From NCBI RefSeq assembly GCF_051304405.1, contig NZ_JBPPGG010000003.1, positions 339,088 through 403,087 of the forward strand: a stretch of DNA of 64,000 nt, given 5' to 3'. The notes under the pieces are model-generated. The model had not been told where the DNA came from and searched no databases. It saw only the letters and a program-made list of their open reading frames with translations. Shown piece by piece: positions 53,615 to 62,193 of the stretch (position 1 is its first letter; each line of letters starts with the position of its first letter). The stretch is from Pedomonas sp051304405 (GTDB lineage: Bacteria > Pseudomonadota > Alphaproteobacteria > Sphingomonadales > Sphingomonadaceae). Both the position numbers and the translations under genes were made by a program.

Positions 53615-54103
53615 TCATGAAATATTCACATGATACCGGGCCTGATAGCTGAAGGCTGCAGGTCGATCCCCGCTGTTTTCTAATCGCTCAAGCGCCGCCC
53701 GCAACTTGGGCGACAGAAACAGATCAGCATACGGCACGACACCATCAGCGCCTCGGGCGAGCGTTGCCAAGTGTGCCAGATTCCTTGTCCAGTGCCGCGA
53801 CAGTGAGCGCCTCGCCTCGCTTTCGCTACGCGCCAACACAGCTGCGAAGTAGACTGTCAGCCCCTCTCCCGTGGCATCATCCGTCACTGTCGCCAAATAA
53901 ATACCCTTTGGGCCACTCACCTCTGGCTCCTCCTGCTCCCAAGGGAAGGCCTCAGGCTGCACCTCAGGGATCACCAGTTCCGGATCATCCAGCAAGCGCA
54001 GTGCCTCATCGACCACAAGTTGAAGTCGCTCCGCGTTCTCCCTACCCAGGCTGGCGAGGTGTCGCGCCAGCCGTTGGATTTGATCGGGGTTGGACTGGTT
54101 CAT
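53615..54103 (-). CDS. Hypothetical protein of the mobilisation operon
   Basis: A 162-aa soluble acidic protein. The ATG at 54103 is set by GGAGG 6 nt upstream and overlaps the previous stop by 4 bp. It has an N-terminal helical part (IQRLARHLASLGRENAERLQLVVDEALRLL), then GIYLATVTDDATGEGLTVYFA, and a helical C-terminus. I do not recognise a family. Last gene of the minus-strand series that starts with the relaxase genes, so a plasmid-like or element maintenance role is possible. Confidence 0.62.
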   Translation of the reverse strand: MNQSNPDQIQRLARHLASLGRENAERLQLVVDEALRLLDDPELVIPEVQPEAFPWEQEEPEVSGPKGIYLATVTDDATGEGLTVYFAAVLARSESEARRSLSRHWTRNLAHLATLARGADGVVPYADLFLSPKLRAALERLENSGDRPAAFSYQARYHVNIS

Positions 54104-54705
54104 GCCACACCTCCCTCTGTCACAAGCGCCTGCCAGGCAGCCCAACACTCTTCCTGCCCTCGGTCAGAACAAAGCCCCTTGTCAGTGGCCCCAAACCCAT
54201 TGGCCGTGAGCTGACGCGCCGGAACAATCACATGGATGTGCGGTGCGTTGCCTGACCCGGCGATCCCCGGATTGTGCAGCACGATCACAGCAGCAAGACC
54301 CCGCTCGCCCGCAAGATACTCCAAGGCAAAGGCGCGCACGCGCTCCCAGCCGACATGGAGCGGCTCATCTCCCGGCAGAGTAAACTTCATCTGTACAAAG
54401 GCATGCTGTTCATACGACGGCAGCGTTCGGTCAAAGCGATCAAGCAGGAACGCCAGATTCATGTAATCGCCAGACGCAGTTTTCGGCAGGACAAGGCCCG
54501 CCCGCAATGCCTGCCCGAACTCTGGATCGTTGCCGGGTTTCAGCTTCTTCTGAACCCACGGCGCAATGCCCGGCCTATTGTCGCTGGAGGCCCACCAATA
54601 GCGGGTAAAGTCAAAGTTCGGGTACACGCCGCCACCATTGATGAACGAGCGCAGCTCAGCCGCCGTGTCCGAGGCAGCAGAAACAAGTGCAGTCATGGAG
54701 GTCAT
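54100..54705 (-). CDS. Short MobA/MobL-like protein with an HxH motif
   Basis: A 201-aa protein with strong ribosome binding site (GGAAGGAGG). VIVLHNPGIAGSGNAPHIHVIVPAR resembles the histidine triad segment of HUH relaxases (H...HIH). Upstream is FTRYWWASSDNRPGIAPWVQKK. The N-terminal Tyr region of a relaxase is not evident and the protein is much shorter than a relaxase. It may be a replication or nicking accessory protein, or a phosphoesterase-like relative. It overlaps genes on both sides by 4 bp. Confidence 0.55.
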   Translation of the reverse strand: MTSMTALVSAASDTAAELRSFINGGGVYPNFDFTRYWWASSDNRPGIAPWVQKKLKPGNDPEFGQALRAGLVLPKTASGDYMNLAFLLDRFDRTLPSYEQHAFVQMKFTLPGDEPLHVGWERVRAFALEYLAGERGLAAVIVLHNPGIAGSGNAPHIHVIVPARQLTANGFGATDKGLCSDRGQEECWAAWQALVTEGGVA

Positions 54706-55190
54706 GCGTTCCCTCCTTCCGCATGGGCAAGAGCGGTGCCGTTAAATGCGGGCGGCACAGTTTCCGCCACGCCAGCGGTTGAAAGGCTCAGATGCAGCTG
54801 GTCGCTCTTTGGTGGCACGAGAAGCCGACCATCAGGACCGCTCTCCAGCCTGTAATTGCAAAGCCAGCCAGTGTGGTGGGCAAGGCGGATATCAACGCTC
54901 ACGCCGCGATCGACATCCATGCGAACCAGCAGGACAGAGACACCCATCGACGCGGCCGCCTCAGCGGCCTCCGGCCGGAGCAACGGCGCATGGCATGCTG
55001 TCCCCACCAGCAGGACACCGCAGTGCGGCAGCAACACACAAGCGGCCAGCTGCTCCTGGGTGTTGCGAGGGGCAGAGACCTCCTGCCCCTGGATCATAGC
55101 CACAATCTGCAACAAGGCATTGCGGACCTGAGGGCGAGTGGGCGGCAGCCGACCTGCACTCACGGCCACGTGCATCAAAACTTCAGTCAT
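54702..55190 (-). CDS. Hypothetical protein of the mobilisation operon
   Basis: A 162-aa protein; the start is uncertain (55190 chosen, 55250 and 55268 also possible). It contains AACVLLPHCGVLLVGTACHAPLLRPEAAEAAASMGVSVLLVRMDVDRGVSVDIRLAHHTGWLCNY, a mixed alpha/beta stretch with Cys and His residues but no known motif. The stop overlaps the following gene by 4 bp. It lies 120 bp after the previous gene on the strand. No family recognised. Confidence 0.5.
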   Translation of the reverse strand: MTEVLMHVAVSAGRLPPTRPQVRNALLQIVAMIQGQEVSAPRNTQEQLAACVLLPHCGVLLVGTACHAPLLRPEAAEAAASMGVSVLLVRMDVDRGVSVDIRLAHHTGWLCNYRLESGPDGRLLVPPKSDQLHLSLSTAGVAETVPPAFNGTALAHAEGGNA

Positions 55191-55310
55191 GTATCGAATC
55201 CCAACAAGCGGTCCCGCGCAGTTGAACGGAGCGAGGGCCACACTTTTCATTTCTCTTTGTCCAACCACCTTGGGTTGAACCAGGCTTCAAACAGTCAGAC
55301 GGAGCGAACC

Positions 55311-55823
55311 TCAGTCCTGCTCCGCCATCTGCAACAGCAGGTCGTCGCCGCTGCGTACACCGGACCTCCATTCGGCCTCGCTGTTCCAGGGGACAGCACC
55401 TTGCCTCAGCCAACCTCGCTCAAGGCAAAGCGCTTCCGGCTCCAGCGGGCAGGATACTGGATTGGTCACAAACCAGATCCTGTCATCCGTGGCGATGAAA
55501 AGCCTGAGGCCGCTGTACCAGATCAGATGTCCTTGCGAACAACGCCCGATCATGAACTGCCAGGTAAGGTTTCCGGTCGTCGTGAAGCTGGGCACCACGA
55601 GGATTGCCGTACAGCGCGTCTCGTTCAGGATCGATACCAGTCCGCGAGGCATGGCCCAGGCAACCGGGATCAGAACCATGTGAGCATCGGGGTCATACGG
55701 ATATATACTGATCGGCCCCAGAAGCAGTTCGGGATGCGGGGCAAAACGCCAGCCCGCGATGCGTGTGAGCGCACGCGCGCCCTTCTCCGCCAGCCTCTGG
55801 CGATAGTCTGTTCTCTTCTGCAT
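55311..55823 (-). CDS. Hypothetical protein of the mobilisation operon
   Basis: A 170-aa protein starting at 55823 (MQKRTDYRQRLAEKGARALTRIAGW) after AAGGAA. The N-terminus is basic. The middle (LLLGPISIYPYDPDAHMVLIPV, TCRTAILVVPSF-like beta strands) and the Trp-rich end suggest a beta-sandwich fold. No signal peptide, membrane helix or named family is evident. It follows the relaxase gene by 158 bp on the same strand. Confidence 0.58.
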   Translation of the reverse strand: MQKRTDYRQRLAEKGARALTRIAGWRFAPHPELLLGPISIYPYDPDAHMVLIPVAWAMPRGLVSILNETRCTAILVVPSFTTTGNLTWQFMIGRCSQGHLIWYSGLRLFIATDDRIWFVTNPVSCPLEPEALCLERGWLRQGAVPWNSEAEWRSGVRSGDDLLLQMAEQD

Positions 55824-55981
55824 GTTGAAACTTCCTTGCCGGTGGGGCGGCTGCCTTCCCCTGCCGGGAGTCATTTTTTTCATTTTCTTATTTCAGCCAC
55901 TTCACCTTCTTTCCCACCTCAGAGACCGTGCGGGCGGCGCGAGCTTATCCCTACTAAGCAATCGTCGGGCCGTGCCGACCA

Positions 55982-57769
55982 TCACCTGCCACGGCCATTC
56001 TGGCGTTGCCATTGCCAGAGTTGCACCAGATCCACCCCCTCTTCAGGAGCCGCGTCTGCGCGATCGATCTCCGCCTCTTGCCGGGGTACCTCAGCTGGTT
56101 TCTGAACGGGAGCTGGGCTGGTGGCGGGCACAGGAACTGAAACGGGTGTCTGTGGAACAGTTCGAACCGTTTCTGTTCGGACCGTGCGGCCTCGCTGAAC
56201 TGGCGGCACCAGGGGCTGGTTGTCGACGCCCACCAACTGGATTTTCTCCCTTTCTGCAATCTGTGCACAGAGTTCCAGAAACCGGGGCGAGCCTTCGGCC
56301 CGCACAACATCCCAGCGCCGCGCTGCAAGCGTCAGTGCCAGCCGCACCGAAACCGGATCGACCGAATGCACGATGATCACGCTGCGGTAGTCCGTCACCA
56401 TGAGCGCGCGGTTGGTGTCGTTATGATACTGCGTGGCAAAGCCCCGCCGCCGCGCAGAAATCGCCTTGTCATCGAGGCGCACGCTTGCCGGACGTTCTGG
56501 CATCTGAGCGCCTGCCGGAATGAAGAGCGAGGGCAGCTGGACAGCAGGCGCAGCGATCGGACTGGAGGCTGCCAGCCATTGGGCAGGATCGAGACGGGCC
56601 TGGGCAAAGGCGTCGATCGCTTTGGCAAAGGCACTGCTCAGTGCACGGCGTGCTGAAGCAAACTCTGCGTTGACTGCAGCTTTCAGCGCCTGAAACATCT
56701 CTGGCGGCAAGGAACCAGGCAGAGAAGCCAGGGTTGCCTGACGATGCGCCTCAAGGCGTTTGAACTGCTCGGATCGCAGCTGACGAATACGGGCAAGTTC
56801 CGTGCGGCAGGCTTGCTTGTAAGCTTCATATCCAAGGCTTGGCGGACGCTGATCTGGAACATAAGGCCCAAGCCGCTTTTCCATGGCCTTGAGCGATGCG
56901 TGTCTTCCCAGAGTACTGGCCTTGATCTCCTCCCGGCCCAAACGAACGACCGCGCCGCTGCCCTTGCGTTCGTAAGCTGCTTCGAGTTCGGCAAGCCGCC
57001 CGTGCAAGTCCTGCCAGTCAGCAGCATCGCGCAAGGCCTCGAGCAGCGCAGCCCGTTGCTCTGAAGGCAACCGGCCGTCTTGCCTGCCCTCCACCTCCTG
57101 TCTGCGTTTCCCCCTGCCCTGCTTATCGACAGGTCTATTGGTACGGGCGTCAAAGAGGCGGCCTTGCCGCGCAAAGTACAGCGCCCCTTCTTCCTGCTTC
57201 CATCCCTGACGGTCCTCGATCAGGGCGATCGCCCGGTGCGCTGCATCAATGTCCCAGCCATCGCCAGCCTGCAACGCCTTGCCTGTTGCCGGGTCAATCC
57301 GGTTGACCATGATGTGAATGTGATCGTTGTCGGTGTTGGCATGGAGCGCCCAGATGGCCTGACATCGCTCAAGCCCGAGGGTCTCCAGAAACAGCCCGAC
57401 CGCCTCTTTCGCCTGCTGCGGATCAGGGTGCTCGTCCTCCTGCCAGGAGAGGACATAATGCTCGATCGGATTGCGCGAGCGCGGCGCACGCGCGGCCACG
57501 GCCAGCATCTCCATCTGCCATTCCGGCAACGCCGGCCCCACCAGGCTGAGGCTGCCATAAGCCTCGACCTTTTCTCCGGCGAGAATACCATCAGCAGTAT
57601 CGCCCATGTCGAGGACATAACCGGACAGAGCCGCGACACGGGCGGACTGGCGCAGCTGGTCGACATCAGCATCAACGATGTAATTGGAGAGCGCCAGCAC
57701 GCGGGCGGCAAGCTGCCGCGTGGAGCCTCGAAGCTCCCTCACCTGCGATCGGATGCGCTTGACGATCAC
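55982..57769 (-). CDS. Relaxase (TraI/VirD2-type, with LPD7 domain)
   Basis: A 595-aa DNA relaxase that would nick oriT and pilot the transferred strand. The likely catalytic Tyr is Y30 in ALSNYIVDAD. The histidine triad is LHANTDNDHIHIMVNRI (H143, H150, H152). Charged helices follow (about 220-350), and the C-terminal VTDYRSVIIVHSVDPVSVRLALTLAARRW region matches the LPD7 domain of mobile-element relaxases. A Pro/Val-rich linker lies near the end. The GTG start at 57769 overlaps the ribbon-helix-helix gene by 4 bp. No type IV secretion genes are present, so the element would be mobilised in trans. Confidence 0.88.
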   Translation of the reverse strand: MIVKRIRSQVRELRGSTRQLAARVLALSNYIVDADVDQLRQSARVAALSGYVLDMGDTADGILAGEKVEAYGSLSLVGPALPEWQMEMLAVAARAPRSRNPIEHYVLSWQEDEHPDPQQAKEAVGLFLETLGLERCQAIWALHANTDNDHIHIMVNRIDPATGKALQAGDGWDIDAAHRAIALIEDRQGWKQEEGALYFARQGRLFDARTNRPVDKQGRGKRRQEVEGRQDGRLPSEQRAALLEALRDAADWQDLHGRLAELEAAYERKGSGAVVRLGREEIKASTLGRHASLKAMEKRLGPYVPDQRPPSLGYEAYKQACRTELARIRQLRSEQFKRLEAHRQATLASLPGSLPPEMFQALKAAVNAEFASARRALSSAFAKAIDAFAQARLDPAQWLAASSPIAAPAVQLPSLFIPAGAQMPERPASVRLDDKAISARRRGFATQYHNDTNRALMVTDYRSVIIVHSVDPVSVRLALTLAARRWDVVRAEGSPRFLELCAQIAEREKIQLVGVDNQPLVPPVQRGRTVRTETVRTVPQTPVSVPVPATSPAPVQKPAEVPRQEAEIDRADAAPEEGVDLVQLWQWQRQNGRGR

Positions 57770-58071
57770 AGGACCAATTCCTGGCGAACCAACCTCAGGA
57801 GTTCCTGCAAGGCGGCCTTGAGATCAGCCTCAGTAACAGGATCTAACTTCTCTTGTCCGATAATTGTCCGCTCGATCGCAATCAGACTCCCCAAGGCCGC
57901 CAAGGCGACATGAACCGGACGCTCCCGGCCAAACAGTCTGTCAGCAATGAGAGTCGATACCGTGATATGACGCACAGCCGCCTCCACTGCCAGCTGATCG
58001 GCTTTTTCGGCAGAGAGCCGAACCGACACAGTGCGTGTCGCACCCTTGTCCTTTTTCTGTCGAACCGTCAT
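57766..58071 (-). CDS. Ribbon-helix-helix mobilisation accessory protein (MobC/TraJ-like)
   Basis: A 101-aa protein with a basic start (TVRQKKDKGATRTVSVRLSAEKADQLAVEAAVRH), a ribbon-helix-helix DNA-binding pattern, and a helical C-terminus. The ATG at 58071 is set by GGGGAG 8 nt upstream. It immediately precedes and overlaps the relaxase gene. It probably binds oriT, or an operator such as the palindrome 50 bp upstream, to build the relaxosome and control the operon. Confidence 0.76.
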   Translation of the reverse strand: MTVRQKKDKGATRTVSVRLSAEKADQLAVEAAVRHITVSTLIADRLFGRERPVHVALAALGSLIAIERTIIGQEKLDPVTEADLKAALQELLRLVRQELVL

Positions 58072-58120
58072 TTGCAGCTCCCCACACCCTGCGAGAAGCT
58101 CCTGCGCCGAGCACAAAACC

Positions 58121-58138
58121 GGACATGTTTACATGTCC
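58121..58138. repeat. Perfect palindrome upstream of the relaxosome operon
   Basis: GGACATGT-TT-ACATGTCC has 8-bp arms. It starts 50 bp before the ribbon-helix-helix gene on its promoter side, a good operator position. A second hairpin GCCGAC-AGAC-GTCGGC is at 58167-58182, and GGACAAG occurs at 58191-58197 and again at 58217-58223. This cluster is the best oriT candidate in the window. Confidence 0.65.
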
Positions 58139-58311
58139 CATCCTGCATCAATTTTCCTTCACGACAGCCGACAGACGTCGGCCGGTCATTGGACAAGACC
58201 TGACAACATACCGATCGGACAAGAATCATACGCAGGGAATTTTTCATGTGATCTTCTGTCTGGACAGTGATGGACAATTTTTAAGCGGGTGAAGGTGCCT
58301 GTGTCGGTCTC

Positions 58312-58341
58312 AAAGTGGTTCCAAGTGGTTTCAAGTGGTTC
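58312..58341. repeat. Three 10-bp direct repeats (iteron-like)
   Basis: Three head-to-tail units AAGTGGTT(C/T)C-like with an exact 10-bp period lie 79 bp before the gene preceding parA. One helical turn per unit suggests cooperative protein binding on one DNA face, as at partition operators or iterons. Confidence 0.65.
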
Positions 58342-58419
58342 CAGCCTCACTCGCGGCTCTGGCCAATAGAAAATTGCCGTGCCCATCTGGCTTGGCATTC
58401 GACACAGTGGAGACAAACA

Positions 58420-58851
58420 ATGCAAAAGACACACACTCCCGACAAAATTGCCGAGCGCCTGCGCGTGCAGCCGAGCCGGCACAATCGCAAGCAGACAACT
58501 GCTGCACTTGTGCGAACCTATTACGAAGAAATCCGTGCCGCCCGTTCTGCACCAGGCCATTTGGCTAAAACCTGGCCTGAGATTGCCCAGGATTTATCAA
58601 CCGAAAAGCCCATTCTCGCCGGAACCGTGTCCCGCGCTTACAACCGTGTCAGAAGTGAACGCGGCAGGGCTGGAACCCCGAGCCAGTCATCACAACGACG
58701 TGCCTCGACCGTGGCAGACGCGAAGAAGACAAGCGACCTGTTCAGCACAACTGAGACCGCCTCTACGCACCCGACAGAAGAACGACGCAGTCCATTCGGA
58801 CACCGCATCGACACGATTGGAATGACCAACAGCAAGACTGAGGAGGCGTAA
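58420..58851 (+). CDS. Small hypothetical protein upstream of parA
   Basis: A 143-aa basic protein. The ATG at 58420 follows GGAG. The N-terminal half (IAERLRVQPSRHNRKQTTAALVRTYYEEIRAARSAPGHLAKTWPEIAQDL) and GTVSRAYNRVRSER look like a helix-turn-helix DNA-binding region; the C-terminal third is Ser/Thr-rich and probably unstructured. It ends 2 bp before parA, so they form one operon. It could play the DNA-binding partner role of a ParB- or KfrA-like protein, recognising the repeats just upstream. No ParB motif is seen. Confidence 0.65.
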   Translation: MQKTHTPDKIAERLRVQPSRHNRKQTTAALVRTYYEEIRAARSAPGHLAKTWPEIAQDLSTEKPILAGTVSRAYNRVRSERGRAGTPSQSSQRRASTVADAKKTSDLFSTTETASTHPTEERRSPFGHRIDTIGMTNSKTEEA

Positions 58852-58853
58852 GC

Positions 58854-59771
58854 ATGCGGCAAGTCAACGTGATCATCACTCAAAGCGAAAAGGGCGGTTG
58901 CGGCAAAACCACGATTGCCGATGCGATCTCTGCCGGACTACGAGCAGCAGGGCGTACCGTCCTGAATATCGATGCCGACGACGGCAACCGGGGGCTCGTG
59001 CGCCGCACTGGCAAATCCTCCGCGCAAGTTCTGGCATGGCAGACACCGGCACAGGAAGTCGATGACTGGCTAGAACAGAATCTTGGCGATCACGAGGTTC
59101 TTCTGATTGATTGCGGTGCCAATCTGCTGGCCAGCAGAGCCCCTCTCACCTGCTTTCTGGATCGACTGGTGAACCGTGTCCTTGAGCACGGCGGAGTCAT
59201 TCACCCCTTGGCAATTGCTTCCACCAACTGCCCCGGCACCGACCGTCTCACGCGCAATATGCGCGACGCATTCGAGGACTATGGCAATGTTCGTCTGATC
59301 TTGAACAACCAGGATGGCTCAAATGCCTTTGAGCTGTCTCCGATCGTTCTCGGCATCAAATCTGCAACATTTCCGCATATTCCCGGAGGTATCATGGCCG
59401 CCCGCTTGCTGTCTGCGCGGCCGCTCATCGAAGTTCTGCAGAACCCGCCCGAGGGATACACGTTCGCGATGAGCTGGATTGCGCGCATCGTCTCTGGCTT
59501 TCTGAAGCAACCCATTATTGCCGAGATCGTTGGAAGCAACGCCAGCGATCTGATCAGCAGATTGGCAACAACCAGCTGCGGACCTCTCTGGTTTAACGTC
59601 AAGACGCTCCAATTGGCGTCGGATGAAGCCCTCCTGGCCAACACAAACGTACACGCTGCACAGCAAAACCTTCGCCATCTGAGCATTACGTATGATGGCG
59701 ATTCCGAACGTCTGGCTCAGGCAGCACTGGCGTGGACCACAGCTGAGAAAGCGTTCTACAACTTTGTCTAG
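58854..59771 (+). CDS. parA: ParA/MinD-family ATPase
   Basis: A 305-aa ATPase with the deviant Walker A SEKGGCGKTT (about 11-20). It also has LNIDADDGN and a LLIDCGANLL switch region. ParA proteins position plasmids or elements by ATP-driven gradients. The C-terminal half (from about 190) is unusual and Ala/Leu-rich. No parB gene follows; the sequence after the stop enters a low-quality stretch and a gap. The preceding 143-aa gene may supply the adaptor. Confidence 0.85.
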   Translation: MRQVNVIITQSEKGGCGKTTIADAISAGLRAAGRTVLNIDADDGNRGLVRRTGKSSAQVLAWQTPAQEVDDWLEQNLGDHEVLLIDCGANLLASRAPLTCFLDRLVNRVLEHGGVIHPLAIASTNCPGTDRLTRNMRDAFEDYGNVRLILNNQDGSNAFELSPIVLGIKSATFPHIPGGIMAARLLSARPLIEVLQNPPEGYTFAMSWIARIVSGFLKQPIIAEIVGSNASDLISRLATTSCGPLWFNVKTLQLASDEALLANTNVHAAQQNLRHLSITYDGDSERLAQAALAWTTAEKAFYNFV

Positions 59772-60024
<253 letters not shown>

Positions 60025-60228
60025 GTGACAATCCACAATATCAGGACGGATGGTTTGGGCCGTGTGCGTCTTGGAGAAGTGCTGCGTTTGACTGGTTGGA
60101 GCCGTACCACCCTGTGGCGCAAAACCAAGACTGGTCAATTCCCACGCCCAGCTTGGGGCCGGAAACGCGGCGAAGCCTGGTACTGGCGTATTTCTGATAT
60201 TAGACAGTGGGCGCAACTCGACGAGTGA
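60025..60228 (+). CDS. AlpA/excisionase-like helix-turn-helix regulator
   Basis: A 67-aa protein with RLGEVLRLTGWSRTTLWRKTKTGQFPRPAWGRKRGEAWYWRISDIRQW, the pattern of AlpA-type winged helix proteins that regulate integrases or act as excisionases in phages and integrative elements. It fits the tail of an island with a recombinase. The annotated ATG begins MTIHNIRTDG. It lies just right of the sequence gap, so its promoter may be missing. Confidence 0.72.
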   Translation: MTIHNIRTDGLGRVRLGEVLRLTGWSRTTLWRKTKTGQFPRPAWGRKRGEAWYWRISDIRQWAQLDE

Positions 60229-60555
60229 AACAGCAGAAACCTGTCTGTTTCGCCCCATTAAAGATAAGTTAAAGAAGCGTTAAACAAACATTTAAGACGG
60301 CCACATCGGTAACTGTTTATGCTTGATGTGCAAAATTGAAATAGACAGATCTAATCGACCTGTTATTTTGGCATCCCGTTTGGTTTGGACTGCACGGGCG
60401 AAGATACTAAAATACAACGGCATGCTTAGATGCCCCTGCAGAGGTTGGAAGCGCAGTCTTTTCTCTTCCTCGCTGTTTGCCCCTGATAATGGGGCACTCC
60501 CAACCTGCCGCGCTAAGCAGCGGCCCTGCGAAATCTTGTTTGAAGTTGAGACGTC
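60229..60555. other. Intergenic region, no supported gene
   Basis: AT-richer sequence between the AlpA-like gene and the 483-aa gene. An 87-codon plus-strand frame (60323-60586) starts with an alternative codon, has no motif and overlaps the next gene. It may contain the promoter of the 483-aa gene. Confidence 0.4.
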
Positions 60556-62007
60556 GTGTTTAACGATCCAAATCTCCGTTATTTAGGAAAATTGTCGCAA
60601 ATTGAACTGCGGAATCTTGGGGATACCAAGAGAGGGGATCTCGAGATCGGTCTGAGCAGCTGGCAACAAGCCTATGCTGTTTGCGCCGCACTCAATATGT
60701 TGCCCATCCCCGAGCGCTACATGATGGAGATGTTTTACTATTTTCAGAAATACGGGGTAATCCGCATTCCGGGGCCAGCTCTCAAGTTGATACAAGAGGA
60801 TCTTCGCTCCTATTTTCCACGCGGTGCTCCCTGTATTAAGGATTTGATCCCCGAATTTACCGATCATGACGATCTGGTCTCGAAGATTATTTCCCCCTCG
60901 GGAAAGGCACAGGTCGTCGAACAACTCCTCGGCGAAGCAAGCATCTCCCACTCCTTTGATCATGCCTTGGCATTAAACGACCTGCGGGAAGCGTCTTTAC
61001 GGAACGAGAACAAGATATATCAGCATGTCATCACAGGAAGTTTTTCGAAAGTCTTGCATTCCTTACGGAGTAACAAAAAGTCCGGTCTCCGCCCCGATGT
61101 CCTGAGGAACACCGTACGTAACCATGCAAGGTACCTTGCTGTTCTGGTTGCCCATCACCAAACCGGAATCGTCCGTGCCCATTCCCGACAACCTTGGGGG
61201 TCAGCATTCAGCGGCGAAAACGAATGGAAATACGTCGGCCACACCCTCACTTCCGGAATCGTCTCCCCTGCGCTTATCCTCCAGAAGCTAGCCAGAATTC
61301 TGGAGGCGGGTGCCGTAAACGGGATGACTGACGACCAGATTGTCGCCTACCTGATCAAGGAAGGCATTCTTTCCGACGATGCCAAACAAACCGGCGATAA
61401 GCCAAAGTTCGGAATGGCAACTTGGCAGATTTGCAGGAACGCCTTCGATAAGTTGCCACCCGAGCAGCGGACCCCAGATGCCGACTTCACCCAGAAGGTG
61501 TTACGCCTCGCGGACTCTGCCAAGCCACTCCGCCAACTCCGGCGAGGACACATGAGACTTGCGGGCTTCACCGCAAAGACATTTAGCGAACTACGCTTGC
61601 AAGTCAGCCCTTCGGAAGCAACCGCCAGCATCGCTCGCAATTTGCTAGAAGAATTTGCCTCCATCGACAGGATATTGTTTCAACCTGGAGAACTACAACC
61701 GAAGGGTAGAATAAAATTCCGTAATTATGGCCTGAAGCAACTTTACTTCATGACCACATTACTCCGGGCAGAAACCATTCCTGACAAACATGCCGCGATG
61801 ATTGGAGTGGAACGCACGGCCGATGGCGGGATCAATTCTACAAACAACAGCAGTGCTGGGCCTGTTCACAGCATGTTGGAGAAGATACAGGATCCCCTCA
61901 TCTTCCAGAATCTTCAATCCTGCCTCGGGTTCGAGGTAGCTCATTGGTTTAACCGATACCCGGCGACATTCCCATTTCAGGTTCCACCCATGAGTATCGC
62001 AACCTGA
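60556..62007 (+). CDS. Hypothetical protein next to the serine recombinase
   Basis: A 483-aa protein that I cannot assign. GTG at 60556 is the first start in frame; the next Met is about 48 codons on. It is rich in helices and charged residues, with LGEASISHSFDHALALNDLR, VAYLIKEGILSDDAKQTGDKPKFGMATW and a late FRNYGLKQLYFMTTLLRAETIPDKH. No transmembrane, nuclease or recombinase motif is evident. The last 12 or so codons (FPFQVPPMSIAT) fall in a sequence also found near the gap at 59952-59966, so the C-terminus may have been changed by a rearrangement. It precedes the 56-aa and recombinase genes on the same strand. Confidence 0.65.
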   Translation: MFNDPNLRYLGKLSQIELRNLGDTKRGDLEIGLSSWQQAYAVCAALNMLPIPERYMMEMFYYFQKYGVIRIPGPALKLIQEDLRSYFPRGAPCIKDLIPEFTDHDDLVSKIISPSGKAQVVEQLLGEASISHSFDHALALNDLREASLRNENKIYQHVITGSFSKVLHSLRSNKKSGLRPDVLRNTVRNHARYLAVLVAHHQTGIVRAHSRQPWGSAFSGENEWKYVGHTLTSGIVSPALILQKLARILEAGAVNGMTDDQIVAYLIKEGILSDDAKQTGDKPKFGMATWQICRNAFDKLPPEQRTPDADFTQKVLRLADSAKPLRQLRRGHMRLAGFTAKTFSELRLQVSPSEATASIARNLLEEFASIDRILFQPGELQPKGRIKFRNYGLKQLYFMTTLLRAETIPDKHAAMIGVERTADGGINSTNNSSAGPVHSMLEKIQDPLIFQNLQSCLGFEVAHWFNRYPATFPFQVPPMSIAT

Positions 62008-62022
62008 CGCAGAAACTGTTGG

Positions 62023-62193
62023 ATGAAGAACACATCCAACACTTCTGCAACCGAACTACCTGCAATTGCCGGTGGCTCAACGCCCATTGCCAACCTGGTG
62101 CGCCTCCTGGCGCGCCAGGCTGCCCTTGAAGCAGTGGCCAAGCACCGCCATGTTAGTGCGCCCGCCCGCCAAGCTCCGGAACCCCACTCATGA
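62023..62193 (+). CDS. Small protein coupled to the serine recombinase
   Basis: A 56-aa frame starting MKNTSNTSATELPAIAGGST and ending RQAPEPHS, whose stop overlaps the recombinase ATG by 4 bp (62190-62193). The centre IANLVRLLARQAALEAVAKHR is an amphipathic helix. There is no strong ribosome binding site (GGATGA surrounds the start). Tight coupling suggests a real gene, perhaps a directionality or folding partner of the recombinase, but coding potential is unproven. Confidence 0.55.
   Translation: MKNTSNTSATELPAIAGGSTPIANLVRLLARQAALEAVAKHRHVSAPARQAPEPHS

Noticed and set aside
54100..54705. A second complete relaxase
   Set aside because: Only the His-motif region is visible; 201 aa is too short and no N-terminal catalytic Tyr motif is seen.
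58312..58341. Short CRISPR array
   Set aside because: Only three 10-bp units in direct contact without spacers and no cas genes.
60323..60586. 87-codon frame before the 483-aa gene
   Set aside because: Alternative start, no motif, overlaps the next gene; probably chance.
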